A stretch of 64,000 nt of DNA, taken from assembly GCF_000717875.1 (NCBI RefSeq), contig NZ_JOCT01000013.1, positions 186,001-250,000 on the forward strand, written 5' to 3'. The notes beneath the pieces are model-generated. The model worked only from the letters and a program-made list of their open reading frames with translations. It ran no database searches and had not been told where the DNA came from. A program made the position numbers and the translations under genes. Every line of letters starts with the position of its first letter. The stretch's first letter is position 1. The stretch is from Streptomyces sp. NRRL S-455. Lineage in GTDB: Bacteria > Actinomycetota > Actinomycetes > Streptomycetales > Streptomycetaceae. Below are positions 11,172 through 19,696 of the stretch, one piece after another.

Positions 11172-12076
11172 CGGCGTTCGAGGTGGAGGGGACCGAGGGG
11201 GCGCAGGCCGAGGGGGCGCAGGCCGAGGGGGCGCAGGCCGAGAGGACGCAGACCGACAAGGCGCAGACCGAGAAGGCACCACCCGAGAAGGCGCGAACGG
11301 TCTCCGGGCCGACGCGGGAGGCGCCGCCCCGGACGTCACCACGGCCCCGCATCGGCCGGCAGAAGCTGACCGTCCTGCCCACCGTCCTGGTCGCCGTGCT
11401 GCTCGCCACCTGGCTCTGGTTCGAGCAGGCGGACCTGGACGCGCTCACCCGGAACGCCCTGTCCGGCGGCCAGGTCACGAAGGCGCTGTGGCAGCACGTC
11501 CAACTGACCTTGATCTCCACGTTCTTCGTGCTGGTCATCGCGATCCCGCTGGGCATCCTGCTGACCCGCGGGACGTTCAGCAAGGCCGCCCCGGTGGTGA
11601 CGGCGTTCGCCAGCACGGGCCAGGCGACCCCGGCGATCGGACTGCTGGCGCTCCTCGTCATCTGGCTGGGCATCGGCCGCAGCGCCGCCCTGATCGGCAT
11701 GATCATCTACGCCGTCCTGCCCGTGCTGTCGAACACGATCACCGGCTTGAAGGCGAACGACCCGACCCTGCTGGAAGCGGCACGGGGCATCGGTATGTCC
11801 CCCGTGGGCGTGCTGGCCCGGGTCGAACTCCCGCTGGCGGTCCCGCTGATCCTCGCGGGCGTGCGCACGGCCCTCGTCCTGAACGTCGGTACGGCGACCC
11901 TGGCGGTCTTCGGCGGGGGCGGCGGACTGGGCGTACTGATCACGGCCGGGATCACCAACCAGCGGATGCCGGTGCTGGTGCTGGGCTCGGTCCTCACGGT
12001 CGCCTTGGCGCTGCTGGTGGACTGGCTGGCCTCGCTGACGGAACTGCTGCTGCGGCCACGGGGGTTGCGGGCATGA
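11168..12076 (+). CDS. ABC importer permease with pentapeptide-repeat N-terminal tail
   Basis: 302 residues from GTG at 11168, overlapping the ATPase stop by 4 nt. The first 60 or so residues are an unusual hydrophilic tail made of seven pentapeptide units (EGAQA three times, then ERTQT, DKAQT, EKAPP, EKART). After that comes an ordinary OpuC-type permease: a first helix VLPTVLVAVLLATWLWF, then LISTFFVLVIAIPLGILL, the EAA loop LKANDPTLLEAARGIGMSPVGVLARVELPLAVPLILAG, and closing helices. It is the second permease of the heterodimeric channel. The tail is not expected for the family and probably lies in the cytoplasm. Confidence 0.92.
11195..11299 (+). repeat. Seven-copy 15-bp in-frame coding repeat
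   Basis: Seven consecutive 15-bp units begin at 11195, 11210, 11225, 11240, 11255, 11270 and 11285. The first three are identical (GAGGGGGCGCAGGCC) and the rest increasingly degenerate. All stay in frame and encode the pentapeptides at the permease N-terminus. The identical copies imply recent slippage expansion. Confidence 0.9.
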
Positions 12077-13035
12077 GGGCCCGGGCGGGCCTTCTCGCGA
12101 TGGGGCTGCTGACGGTGTCCGGTTGCGGTCTGACCAGCGGCTCCCCGATGGCCGACGCCGTACGCCCCGGTTCCGTCGGGCGGGGCGAACCGCTCAGGGG
12201 CGCGAGTCTGACGGTGACGTCCAAGTCGTTCACCGAAGGGCTGATCCTCGGCGCGATCATGGGCATCGCCCTGGAGGCGGCCGGGGCGGAGGTGCTCGAC
12301 CGTACGGGCATCCAGGGCTCCATCGGCAGCCGCGAGGCCGTCCGGAAGGGCGACGCCGACGGCGGGTACGAGTACACGGGCACGGCCTGGATCACGTACC
12401 TGGGGCACAGCGAGCCGATCGCCGACCCGCACGAGCAGTGGGAGGCGGTGCGGAAGGAGGACGCGGCCAACGGACTGACCTGGCTGCGGCCGTCCTCCCT
12501 CGACAACACGTACGCCCTCGCGATGAGCCGGGAGAACGCGAAGAAGTACGGCACGAGGACCATGTCGGACGTGGCGAAGCTGGCGAAGTCCGACCCGGGG
12601 GCCGTGCGGCTGTGCGTGGAGGTGGAGTTCGCGAACCGGGCGGACGGCTTGCCGGGCATGCAGAAGCGATACGGGATGGATCTGCCGGCGCGGAACGTCA
12701 CCCAGATGGACACGGGGATCATCTACACCCAGACCGCGAAGGGAGACTGCGCGTACGGAGAGGTGTTCACGACCGACGGGCGCATCAAGTCCATGAACCT
12801 GCAGGTCATGGAGGACGACAGGAAGTTCTTCCCCCACTACAACGCCGCGCCGATGATCAACACGAAGACGCTGAGGGAGTGGCCGGCGATCGCGGACGTG
12901 CTGGATCCGGTGACGGCGCGGCTGAACAACGCGGTGGCGCGGACGCTGAACGCGAGGGTGGATGTGGACGGGGAGGATCCGCATCAGGTGGCGTTGGAGT
13001 GGATGGTGCAGGAGGGGTTCGTCCGGGAGGGATAG
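12073..13035 (+). CDS. Quaternary-amine ABC importer substrate-binding lipoprotein
   Basis: 320 residues from the ATG at 12073, sharing ATGA with the preceding stop. The lipobox LLTVSGC, with lipidation expected at Cys18, anchors it outside the membrane. The mature part matches the OpuAC/ProX-like fold: LTVTSKSFTEGLILGAIMGIALEAAGAEV is the opening strand-helix, then REAVRKGDADGGYEYTGTAW, then TQMDTGIIYTQTAKGDCAYGEVFTTDGRI and FFPHYNAAPMIN. This is the last gene of the importer operon and supplies specificity for glycine betaine, choline or a related compound. The exact ligand cannot be assigned. Confidence 0.93.
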   Translation: MRARAGLLAMGLLTVSGCGLTSGSPMADAVRPGSVGRGEPLRGASLTVTSKSFTEGLILGAIMGIALEAAGAEVLDRTGIQGSIGSREAVRKGDADGGYEYTGTAWITYLGHSEPIADPHEQWEAVRKEDAANGLTWLRPSSLDNTYALAMSRENAKKYGTRTMSDVAKLAKSDPGAVRLCVEVEFANRADGLPGMQKRYGMDLPARNVTQMDTGIIYTQTAKGDCAYGEVFTTDGRIKSMNLQVMEDDRKFFPHYNAAPMINTKTLREWPAIADVLDPVTARLNNAVARTLNARVDVDGEDPHQVALEWMVQEGFVREG

Positions 13036-13040
13036 GCAAG

Positions 13041-13088
13041 TTGCAAAGAAACCCTTGCAAGGATTCCTTTGCAAGGATAGCTTTGCAT
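13041..13088. promoter_or_regulatory. Four phased TTGCAA motifs in front of the ArsR-type gene
   Basis: TTGCAA begins at 13041, 13055 and 13069, and TTGCAT at 13083: four copies exactly 14 bp apart, each hexamer itself palindromic. The AAGGA ribosome-site candidate (13074-13078) sits inside the array and the last copy ends 1 nt before the GTG start. A bound protein would therefore block both promoter and translation start. Autoregulation by the adjacent ArsR-type protein is the simplest inference. Confidence 0.7.
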
Positions 13089-13089
13089 C

Positions 13090-13674
13090 GTGACCGAATC
13101 CCAGAACCCACAGGTACGGCAGCTCGACGCCCGATCCCTGCGCGGACTCGCCCACCCCCTGCGGATGCAGCTGCTGGACGCCCTGCGCTTCGGCGGCCCG
13201 GCCACCGCCTCACAACTGGCAGCCAAGCTGGGCGAGTCCAGCGGCGCCACCAGCTACCACCTGCGCCAACTCGCGGTGTACGGCTTCGTCGAGGACGCAC
13301 CCGAGCGGGGCAAGGGACGCGAGCGGTGGTGGAAGGCGACCCACCACGGGATTCGCTTCGACGACGCCCTGCTCACCGACTCGGACCCTGCCGTACGCGG
13401 GGCAGCGGACCTCTACCTGCACGAGGTCGCCACCACGCAGACCCGGGACCTGTCGACGTGGCTGGGCAACCGCGACTCATGGCCAGAGGAATGGAGTCGC
13501 GTCTGGGACATGAGCAGCGCGACGCTGCGACTGACGCCTGAACTGACGCAGGAACTCGTCGAGAAGATGCACGCGCTCGTCGATACCTACCGCGACCGCG
13601 CGGCCTCCGAGGACACCCCCGGCACCGAGCAAGTCCGCCTCCACACCCACGCCTTCCCGATCAGGACGGACTGA
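13090..13674 (+). CDS. ArsR-type winged-helix transcriptional regulator
   Basis: 194 residues from GTG at 13090. The winged helix covers about residues 12-85: LRGLAHPLRMQLLDALRFGGPATASQLAAKLGESSGATSYHLRQLAVYGFVEDA is the ArsR/HTH_20 recognition unit, followed by the wing GKGRERWWKATHHGIRF. The C-terminal half is helical (a dimerisation or effector region) and has no metal-binding cysteines, so metal sensing is unlikely. The phased TTGCAA array directly upstream is a likely autoregulatory operator. A small gene follows immediately. Confidence 0.88.
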   Translation: MTESQNPQVRQLDARSLRGLAHPLRMQLLDALRFGGPATASQLAAKLGESSGATSYHLRQLAVYGFVEDAPERGKGRERWWKATHHGIRFDDALLTDSDPAVRGAADLYLHEVATTQTRDLSTWLGNRDSWPEEWSRVWDMSSATLRLTPELTQELVEKMHALVDTYRDRAASEDTPGTEQVRLHTHAFPIRTD

Positions 13675-13675
13675 G

Positions 13676-13861
13676 ATGCACCCCGACATCCACCTCGCCC
13701 TGCACCACTCCCGCGCCGCCGAACTGCGCGCCGAAGCGGGGGCCCACAGCCCCGTCGCCGACACCCGGCGTCCGCGGCTCCGGGCCCGTCTCGGCTGGAC
13801 CCTCGTAGAGGTCGGACTGCGGCTCGCCACCCGCCCGGGGGCGGCCGCCCCCGCCCACTAA
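13676..13861 (+). CDS. Small hypothetical protein in operon with the ArsR-type regulator
   Basis: 61 residues, starting 1 nt after the regulator stop, so translational coupling is likely. It is rich in His, Ala and Arg: MHPDIHLALHHSRAAELRAEA, then RPRLRARLGWTLVEVGLRLATRP, which could form an amphipathic helix. No catalytic motif is visible and I cannot assign a function. The tight spacing and normal codon pattern favour a real gene. Its stop overlaps the convergent stop of the S16 protease gene. Confidence 0.7.
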   Translation: MHPDIHLALHHSRAAELRAEAGAHSPVADTRRPRLRARLGWTLVEVGLRLATRPGAAAPAH

Positions 13862-14649
13862 CAGCTCGGCACGGAGCCCTTCCCCGTCTCCAAGGCCGCC
13901 AGTGAACTCACCGTGCTCTTCAAGTCGGTCACCGGAATCAGCCGCAGCCCCTTAGGGAGCTCCGCTCGCGCGTCCGCGCACTCCGCCTTGGGGACGAGGA
14001 ACACCGTCGCGCCGTCCCGCCTCGCGGCCTGCGTCTTGAGGGCGACGCCGCCCACCGCCCCGACCGTGCCGTCCGCGTCGATCGTGCCGGTACCGGCGAT
14101 GACCCGGCCGCCCGTGAGGTCACCGCCCGTGCCGTCGCCGTCCAGCTTGTCGACGATGCCGAGGGAGAACAGCAACCCCGCGCTGGGCCCGCCCACGTCC
14201 GCGAGCTTCAGGCTGACCTTGACGTCCTTGGCGTCGAGGCCGAGGTAGCCCAGCGCGGCCTCGGTCGCCGCGTCCTGGGACTCCTTCATCTGTGCCTCGT
14301 TGTGCCGCTCGATCTCCTTGACGGTGTCCCCGCTCGGGTAGATCGCGTCGCGCGGCATGACGGCCTCGTCGGTGCGGAACCAGCCGTCGACGACATCCGG
14401 GAGCGAGACGCGGGTGTCCGGTGACGTCGCCACGATGGTCGTCATCCGCAGCTGCCCACGGGTGTCCCGGACCGGCGCCCCCGAGATGCTGATCACCGGC
14501 GTGCCCTTGTGATCGCCGAGCACGTTCGCCGTCTCCCCCGGCTGCGCCACCGAGAACGGCAGCGGCGCGAACACCGCCGTGGCGAGCAGGGCCACGACGG
14601 GCAGGGCGCAGACGGCGATGGCCTGGGGGCGTGTGAGGCGAGAGAACAC
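13858..14649 (-). CDS. Membrane-anchored Lon-like (S16) protease without PDZ domain
   Basis: 263 residues. One N-terminal membrane anchor (AIAVCALPVVALLATAVFAPLPF) places the rest outside. The C-terminal half is the Lon proteolytic domain with a Ser-Lys dyad: Ser156 in DVGGPSAGLLFSLG and Lys205 in GGVALKTQAA, plus GGRVIAGTGTIDADGTVGAVGG. Relatives of the YlbL type normally carry a PDZ domain between anchor and protease and are around 340 residues. Here the intervening segment is shorter and I see no PDZ core. Expected role: processing or quality control of exported proteins; substrates unknown. Confidence 0.87.
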   Translation of the reverse strand: MFSRLTRPQAIAVCALPVVALLATAVFAPLPFSVAQPGETANVLGDHKGTPVISISGAPVRDTRGQLRMTTIVATSPDTRVSLPDVVDGWFRTDEAVMPRDAIYPSGDTVKEIERHNEAQMKESQDAATEAALGYLGLDAKDVKVSLKLADVGGPSAGLLFSLGIVDKLDGDGTGGDLTGGRVIAGTGTIDADGTVGAVGGVALKTQAARRDGATVFLVPKAECADARAELPKGLRLIPVTDLKSTVSSLAALETGKGSVPSC

Positions 14650-14704
14650 GGGATCAATCTAACGCGGGGGCGGGACGCGGCCAGGGCCAGGTGCGCCGGG
14701 GGCC

Positions 14705-14836
14705 GCCCCGGCGACCTCGGCCCAGGCCGGCGCAGCGGCTCGACCCAGACCAGCACAGCACCTCGACCCAGACCAGCACAGCACCTCGGCTCAAGCCAGC
14801 GCAGCGCCTCGGCTCAGGTCAGCGCAGCGCCTCCGC
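14705..14836. repeat. 23-bp tandem repeat array
   Basis: Imperfect 23-bp units start at 14728, 14751, 14774, 14797 and 14820, with a more diverged copy at 14705. The unit resembles CAGCACAGCACCTCGACCC plus four more bases; later copies change AC to GC and the last runs into the end of the IclR coding region (stop at 14819). The array fills the gap between the S16 protease start and the IclR stop. It is probably a variable-number locus. Confidence 0.88.
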
Positions 14837-15460
14837 GACCTCCCGCGCCGCCTCCACGACCCGGCCCCCCACCCGCTCCGGCACCACGTCGGCCAGCATC
14901 ACCACACCCACGCTGCCTTCGACGCCGGTCACCCCCAGCAACGGTGCCGCCGCCCCGCACGCCCCGGCCTCCAGCTCCGCGTGCGTCAGGGTGTACCCCG
15001 GGCCCTCCATCGGGTGCTGCCGGGCCGCGAGTATCGCCTTTCCCGCGGCGCCCCGGTCCAGGGGGTGCCGGAAACCGGCCCGGTAGGCGACGTGATAGTC
15101 CGTCCAGGTCGGCTCCACCACGGCCACCGCGAGGGCGTCCGCCCCGTCCACCAGCGTCAGATGCGCCGTCGCTCCGATGTCCTCGGCCAGCGACCGCAGC
15201 GCCGGCATCGCGGCCTCCCGTACCAGCGGATGGACCTGCCGCCCCAACCCCAGCACCCCGAGCCCCACCCGGGCACGTCCGCCCAGGTCACGGCGGATGA
15301 GCGCGTGCTGTTCCAGCGTGGCGAGCAACCGGTACACCACGGTCCGGTTCACACCCAGCTTGAGGGAGAGCTCGGTCACGGTCAGCCCGTGGTCCGTGTC
15401 GGCGAGCAGCTTGAGGACACGCAGTCCCCTGTCGAGCGTCTGAGAGGTCTCCGCGGTCAC
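14819..15460 (-). CDS. IclR family transcriptional regulator
   Basis: 213 residues from GTG at 15460. An earlier GTG at 15469 overlaps the AAGGAG ribosome site, so 15460, eight nucleotides downstream of that site, is the better start. The N-terminal winged helix (about residues 5-65) reads QTLDRGLRVLKLLADTDHGLTVTELSLKLGVNRTVVYRLLATLEQHALI. The C-terminal IclR effector domain contains LVDGADALAVAVVEPT, HPLDRGAAGKAIL and GAAAPLLGVTGVEGSVGVVML. The effector is unknown. The upstream region has a candidate operator around 15652. Confidence 0.93.
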   Translation of the reverse strand: MTAETSQTLDRGLRVLKLLADTDHGLTVTELSLKLGVNRTVVYRLLATLEQHALIRRDLGGRARVGLGVLGLGRQVHPLVREAAMPALRSLAEDIGATAHLTLVDGADALAVAVVEPTWTDYHVAYRAGFRHPLDRGAAGKAILAARQHPMEGPGYTLTHAELEAGACGAAAPLLGVTGVEGSVGVVMLADVVPERVGGRVVEAAREVAEALR

Positions 15461-15820
15461 GACGCCCACTCCTTAGTGGTGAGGTCGGCGGCCCTCTCGC
15501 GGCGGATGCGTCACCGAGTCCCGTCGGCAACGCGCTTCAGAGGCCGCCGATCGGCCGGCGACCCGGCCTGTCCGGGCCGCGTCGCTTCACGGCTGCGCTC
15601 CGCGGCGGCGCTGCCACGGGGCGTGTGCGTAGCGGGACATTAGCGAGACAGTTCGCTGAGCGGAAGGCTCCGTCCAGAATCCGGGCAGTGAGCGGGGAAC
15701 ACTGCTCGAATTTGCGGCGGTATGAGCCCCCCCCCCAGGGGCGCGGGGCTCTGCCGATGTGCGGCTCCGCCGCGTGGGCGCGACCAGCCACACACAAGCC
15801 GCGGCCGAAGCGACGGGAAC
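15461..15820. other. Intergenic region upstream of the IclR gene
   Basis: About 360 bases without a convincing gene. TTCGCTGAGCGGAA at 15652-15665 resembles the TTCGC...GCGGAA pattern I associate with Streptomyces IclR-type operators, so it may be an autoregulatory site; this is from memory and unverified. The right third (15727-15812) is a dispersed repeat listed separately. Confidence 0.4.
15727..15812. repeat. Dispersed Streptomyces intergenic repeat, copy 1
   Basis: After a C-run, AGGGGCGCGGGGCTCTGC and then GCGCGACCAGCCACACAC share the core AGGGGCGCGGGG ... CGCGACCAGCC with copies near 40.68 kb and 61.5 kb in this window. It sits just beyond the helicase stop codon, typical of intergenic palindromic elements that may act as terminators or mRNA 3' stabilisers. 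Confidence 0.7.
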
Positions 15821-17620
15821 TCACTTCATCCGGGTCGCCCACTCCTGCACCTTGGCGATCCGCTGCCGCAACTGCCCCGCCGTCGCCTCGGCCGCCGGAG
15901 GCCCCCCGCACACGCGCCGCAGCTCCGTGTGGATCACGCCGTGCGGCTTGCCGCTCTGGTGGACGTACGCGCCGACCATCGTGTTGAGCTGCCGGCGCAG
16001 CTCCATCATCTCCTTGTGGGAGACCACCGGCCGCCGCTCGGCGGGCACTTCGAGCAGGTCGGCCTCCGCGTCCGGCTTCTTGCGGCTGTGCGAGATCTGC
16101 TTGGCCTGCCGCTTCTGGAGCAGCAGCTGCACCTGGTCGGGCTCCAGCAACCCGGGAATGCCGAGGTAGTCCTGCTCCTCCTCGCTGCCCGGGTGGGCCT
16201 GCATGCCGAACTCGGCGCCGTTGTACATGACCCGGTCGAAGACGGCGTCGGACTCCAGCGCCTCGAACGGCAGCATGTCCTGCTCGCCGGTGTCCTCGTC
16301 CTGCTCCTTGTTCGCCTCCTCCATCTCCTTCTCGGATTCGGCGTACGGGTCCTCCTCGCCCTCCTTCTTGGGCTTGTCGAGGACGTGATCGCGCTCGCGC
16401 TCCATCTCGTTGGCGAAGGAGAGCAGGTCGGGCACCGTGGGCAGGAACACGGAGGCGGTCTCGCCGCGCCGCCGGGACCGTACGAAACGGCCCACGGCCT
16501 GCGCGAAGAAGAGCGGCGTCGAGATGGTGGTGGCGTACACCCCGACCGCGAGCCGCGGCACGTCGACGCCCTCGGACACCATCCGCACCGCGACCATCCA
16601 CCGGTCGTTGTTCCCGCTGAACTCGTCGATCCGCTCGGAGGCGCCGGAGTCGTCCGACAGCACGAGGGTCGCCTTGTCGCCGGTGATCTCCCGGATGAGC
16701 TTGGCGTACGCGCGCGCCGAGTCCTGGTCGGAGGCGATGACGAGCGCACCGGCGTCCGGGATGGCCTTCCGTACCTCGGTCAGCCGCTGGTCGGCGGCCC
16801 GCAGCACGGCCGGCATCCACTCACCGCGCGGATCGAGCGCGGTCCGCCAGGCCTGGCTGATGGCGTCCTTGGTCATGGGCTCGCCGAGCCGCGCGGCGAC
16901 CTCGTCACCGGCCTTGGTGCGCCAGCGCATGTTGCCGCTGTAGGAGAGGAAGATGACCGGCCGGACCACGTTGTCGGCGAGCGCGTTGCCGTACCCGTAG
17001 GTGTAGTCGGCGGCGGACCGCCGGATGCCGTCCTGTCCCTCCTCGTACGTCACGAAGGGGATGGGGTTGGTGTCGGACCGGAAGGGCGTACCCGTCAGGG
17101 CGAGCCGCCGGGTGGCCGGTTCGAAGGCCTCGAGACAGGCCTCGCCCCACGACTTGCTGTCACCGGCGTGGTGGATCTCGTCGAGGATGACCAGCGTCTT
17201 GCGCTGCTCCACGCGATTGCGGTGCAGCATGGGCCGGACACCGACACCCGCGTACGTCACGGCCACCCCGTGGTACTCCCGGCCGAGCGGCCCGGCGCTG
17301 TACTCGGGGTCGAGCTTGATGCCGATCCGGGCGGCGGCCTCGGCCCACTGCTTCTTCAGGTGCTCGGTCGGGGCCACCACCGTCACCTGCTGGACGACGT
17401 GGTGGTGCAGCAGCCAGGACGCCAGCGTCAGCGCGAAGGTCGTCTTGCCGGCGCCCGGGGTGGCGACCGCCAGGAAGTCCCGGGGCTGCTCCTGGATGTA
17501 CTTGTCCATCGCGCCCTGCTGCCAGGCGCGCAGCTTGCTGGCGGTACCCCAGGGGGCGCGGCCGGGGAACGCCGGGGACAGGTGGTGCGAGGCAGTGCTG
17601 GTGCCGGCGGTGGTAGTCAC
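15821..17620 (-). CDS. DEAD/DEAH-box (superfamily 2) helicase
   Basis: 599 residues from GTG at 17620, with GGAG 3 nt upstream; the frame stays open upstream but lacks family features. The helicase core is complete: motif I ATPGAGKTTF, motif Ia VVAPTEHLKKQW, motif II ILDEIHHAGD (DEIH), motif III ALTGTPFRSD, and the C-terminal RecA fold with VRMVSEGVDVP and AQAVGRFVRSRRR (motif VI). A Glu/Lys-rich acidic insertion (KPKKEGEEDPYAESEKEMEE) and a basic C-terminal part follow. It resembles the UvrB/type III restriction Res-subunit family but has no methylase or nuclease partner nearby. It probably acts as a DNA or RNA translocase of unknown role. Confidence 0.9.
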   Translation of the reverse strand: MTTTAGTSTASHHLSPAFPGRAPWGTASKLRAWQQGAMDKYIQEQPRDFLAVATPGAGKTTFALTLASWLLHHHVVQQVTVVAPTEHLKKQWAEAAARIGIKLDPEYSAGPLGREYHGVAVTYAGVGVRPMLHRNRVEQRKTLVILDEIHHAGDSKSWGEACLEAFEPATRRLALTGTPFRSDTNPIPFVTYEEGQDGIRRSAADYTYGYGNALADNVVRPVIFLSYSGNMRWRTKAGDEVAARLGEPMTKDAISQAWRTALDPRGEWMPAVLRAADQRLTEVRKAIPDAGALVIASDQDSARAYAKLIREITGDKATLVLSDDSGASERIDEFSGNNDRWMVAVRMVSEGVDVPRLAVGVYATTISTPLFFAQAVGRFVRSRRRGETASVFLPTVPDLLSFANEMERERDHVLDKPKKEGEEDPYAESEKEMEEANKEQDEDTGEQDMLPFEALESDAVFDRVMYNGAEFGMQAHPGSEEEQDYLGIPGLLEPDQVQLLLQKRQAKQISHSRKKPDAEADLLEVPAERRPVVSHKEMMELRRQLNTMVGAYVHQSGKPHGVIHTELRRVCGGPPAAEATAGQLRQRIAKVQEWATRMK

Positions 17621-17796
17621 GGTCTCCGTCGGGGGTCGGGCGGCTCTGTTCGAGCGAGCCTGACGGCTCGGCTCCGTATGACAACCGGGCCACCCTACCG
17701 GCGTCCCGGGCGTGTCAACGGGGGGACCGGGCCGGGTCACCCCTGGGTGGGATCCACATCACAGCACACTCGGCACCGCATCCGAGGTCGGCCGTT

Positions 17797-19257
17797 CTAC
17801 GGTCGTCGCTCCCTCAAGCGCGTCGACACCCACGCCCCCACCAGCGCCACCGCCGCCATCGGCAGGAACACCGCGGCGAACGCGGCCGGATGGGATCCGG
17901 AGGTGTGGGCGGCGGTCGCGTGGGACACCGTGCCGCCGCCGAGGGCGGCGAAGGCGGCGCCACCGGCCGACAGCAGGACGACGTTGGAGAGGCCGTCGGA
18001 GATCTGGAGCGCGGCGGAGTTGGTGCCGGCCTCCTCGGGAGCGGAGAGCTTCAGCAGCAGCACGCTCGTGGAGGAGATGACGAGCCCCATGCCGAAGCAG
18101 CCGAAACCCCAGGCGGCCGCCACGGTCCAGACGGGCACGGAGTCGATGAGCACACTCGGTGCCGTGGCGACGGCCGCCGCCACCAGCAGCATCCCGACGG
18201 TCGTCAGCCGCTCCCGGTACGGCTCCACCCGCGGCCGCGACTGCACCCACGATCCCAGCGCCCACGTCCCGCCGCCCGCGGCGAGCGAGAACCCGGCCAG
18301 CGTCGGACTGAGCCCGCGCTGGGTCACGAGCATCAGCGGCACGAACGACTCCGCGGCGATGAAGGACCCCGCGGCGACGCCGCGCAGCAGTACGACGGAG
18401 GGCAGCCCGCGGGCGGCCCGGTACGTGCCCTTCGGCAACAGCCCGAGCACGGCGGGCACGATGAGGGCGAGTCCCGCCGCACCGGGCAGGAGCGAGAGCG
18501 GGCGCAGGTCCTGGGCGGCGTACTGGAGCAGGCCGGCGCCGAGGGAGATGCCGAGGGCCAGGCGGATGCGGCGGCGGTCGAGGGAGTGAGCCTTCCCGTC
18601 CGGCGTCGCCACCGGCCCGGAGGCCCGGCGCCGTATCTGCGGCAGGGCGAGTGCCAGCGGGAAGACGACGAGCACGGGTATCCCGACGAAGACCCACCGC
18701 CACCCCAGCTGCTCGGTCACCGCGCCGGCGGCGAGCGGGCCGACGATCGACGGCAGGATCCAACTCGCGGCGAACGCGGCCATGATGGCGGGCCGCAACC
18801 GCTCCGGATAAGCCCGCCCGACGACGACGTACAGCGCGACGATCACCAGCCCGCCGCCGAGCCCCTGCACGGCCCGCCCCAGGATGAACACCCACATCGC
18901 CCCGGCGGTCCCCGACAGCAACAGCCCCGCGCCGAAAGAGGCGATGCCGGTGGTCAACGGCCCGGTCGGCCCACGCCGGTCGGACCACTGACCCGAGAGC
19001 ACCATGCCGAACAGACTGGTCGTGAAGTACCCGGAGAACGCGAACGCGTACAGCGACACCCCGTCCAGCTCCCGCGCCGCGACGGGCATCGCGGTCCCGA
19101 CGGCCGTCGCCTCGAAGGCGACGAGCAGCACGACGGACACGATCCCGACACTCAACGCCCGGTACGCCCGCCCGAGCACGGTCTCATCCGCCCTGGCGAC
19201 CGAGGGCGATCCGGCGGCATCCACGACATCTGGGTCACGCGACTTCGGGGCGGTCAT
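17797..19257 (-). CDS. MFS drug/metabolite exporter (DHA2-like)
   Basis: 486 residues from the ATG at 19257. There are roughly 12-14 membrane segments. Signature A between helices 2 and 3 reads GQWSDRRGPTGPL, and motif C-like GGLVIVALYVVVGRAYPERLRPAIMAAFAASWILPSIVGPLAAG is typical of drug:H+ antiporters. The N-terminus is a short cytoplasmic tail (MTAPKSRDPDVVDAAGS). Substrate unknown. The gene is monocistronic, and its promoter must lie in the 190 bp between it and the tRNA. Confidence 0.9.
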   Translation of the reverse strand: MTAPKSRDPDVVDAAGSPSVARADETVLGRAYRALSVGIVSVVLLVAFEATAVGTAMPVAARELDGVSLYAFAFSGYFTTSLFGMVLSGQWSDRRGPTGPLTTGIASFGAGLLLSGTAGAMWVFILGRAVQGLGGGLVIVALYVVVGRAYPERLRPAIMAAFAASWILPSIVGPLAAGAVTEQLGWRWVFVGIPVLVVFPLALALPQIRRRASGPVATPDGKAHSLDRRRIRLALGISLGAGLLQYAAQDLRPLSLLPGAAGLALIVPAVLGLLPKGTYRAARGLPSVVLLRGVAAGSFIAAESFVPLMLVTQRGLSPTLAGFSLAAGGGTWALGSWVQSRPRVEPYRERLTTVGMLLVAAAVATAPSVLIDSVPVWTVAAAWGFGCFGMGLVISSTSVLLLKLSAPEEAGTNSAALQISDGLSNVVLLSAGGAAFAALGGGTVSHATAAHTSGSHPAAFAAVFLPMAAVALVGAWVSTRLRERRP

Positions 19258-19450
19258 GCCCGTGAGCGTAAGGCCCACACGAGGCCTTGACCCCTGTCGA
19301 GGGTCGGTCGACCGCCACGACCTTGGTCCTAGTCCCAGAGCCGCGCGCCCCTTCCATGAACGGCGTATGGCAGTCCCGTTGCAGCCCGGCGGCTGCCCTT
19401 GAACACCGCTTCGCCCCCGGCCTACGGTCACTGCACCGGTTCAAGAACAC

Positions 19451-19522
19451 GGCCGTGTGCCCGAGTGGTTGAGGGGCTCGCCTGCAAAGCGAGTTACGCG
19501 GGTTCGAATCCCGCCACGGCCT
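19451..19522 (+). tRNA. tRNA-Cys (GCA)
   Basis: A full cloverleaf can be drawn: acceptor GGCCGTG/CACGGCC, a short D arm (CCC/GGG), anticodon stem CTCGC/GCGAG with loop CTGCAAA and anticodon GCA at 19484-19486, and T arm GCGGG-TTCGAAT-CCCGC. The discriminator base is U (19522), the identity element of tRNA-Cys. CCA is not encoded. A terminator hairpin follows 23 nt later. Confidence 0.97.
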
Positions 19523-19545
19523 CTGGTATCCGACCAGGCAAAGGG

Positions 19546-19576
19546 AAGGGCGGCACTCCTTCGGGGTGCCGCCCTT
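19546..19576 (+). terminator. Terminator of tRNA-Cys
   Basis: AAGGGCGGCAC (19546-19556) pairs with GTGCCGCCCTT (19566-19576), an 11-bp stem around a TTCG-containing loop, just downstream of the tRNA. Confidence 0.85.
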
Positions 19577-19696
19577 CCAGTCGTTCCGTCTCTGTCTCCG
19601 TCTTGCTTCACGACCGCCGCAACCGGACCGTGGCGCGGAGCCACGTTCCGCACATCGATCAAGCCTCGCGATCGAGGCTCCTGGCATGATCGCAAT

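Noticed and set aside
14509..18589. Very long open frames on the strand opposite the IclR, helicase and MFS genes
   Set aside because: They are high-G+C antisense shadows: composition is Arg/Gly/Ala-rich with no domain motifs, while the opposite strand encodes complete families.
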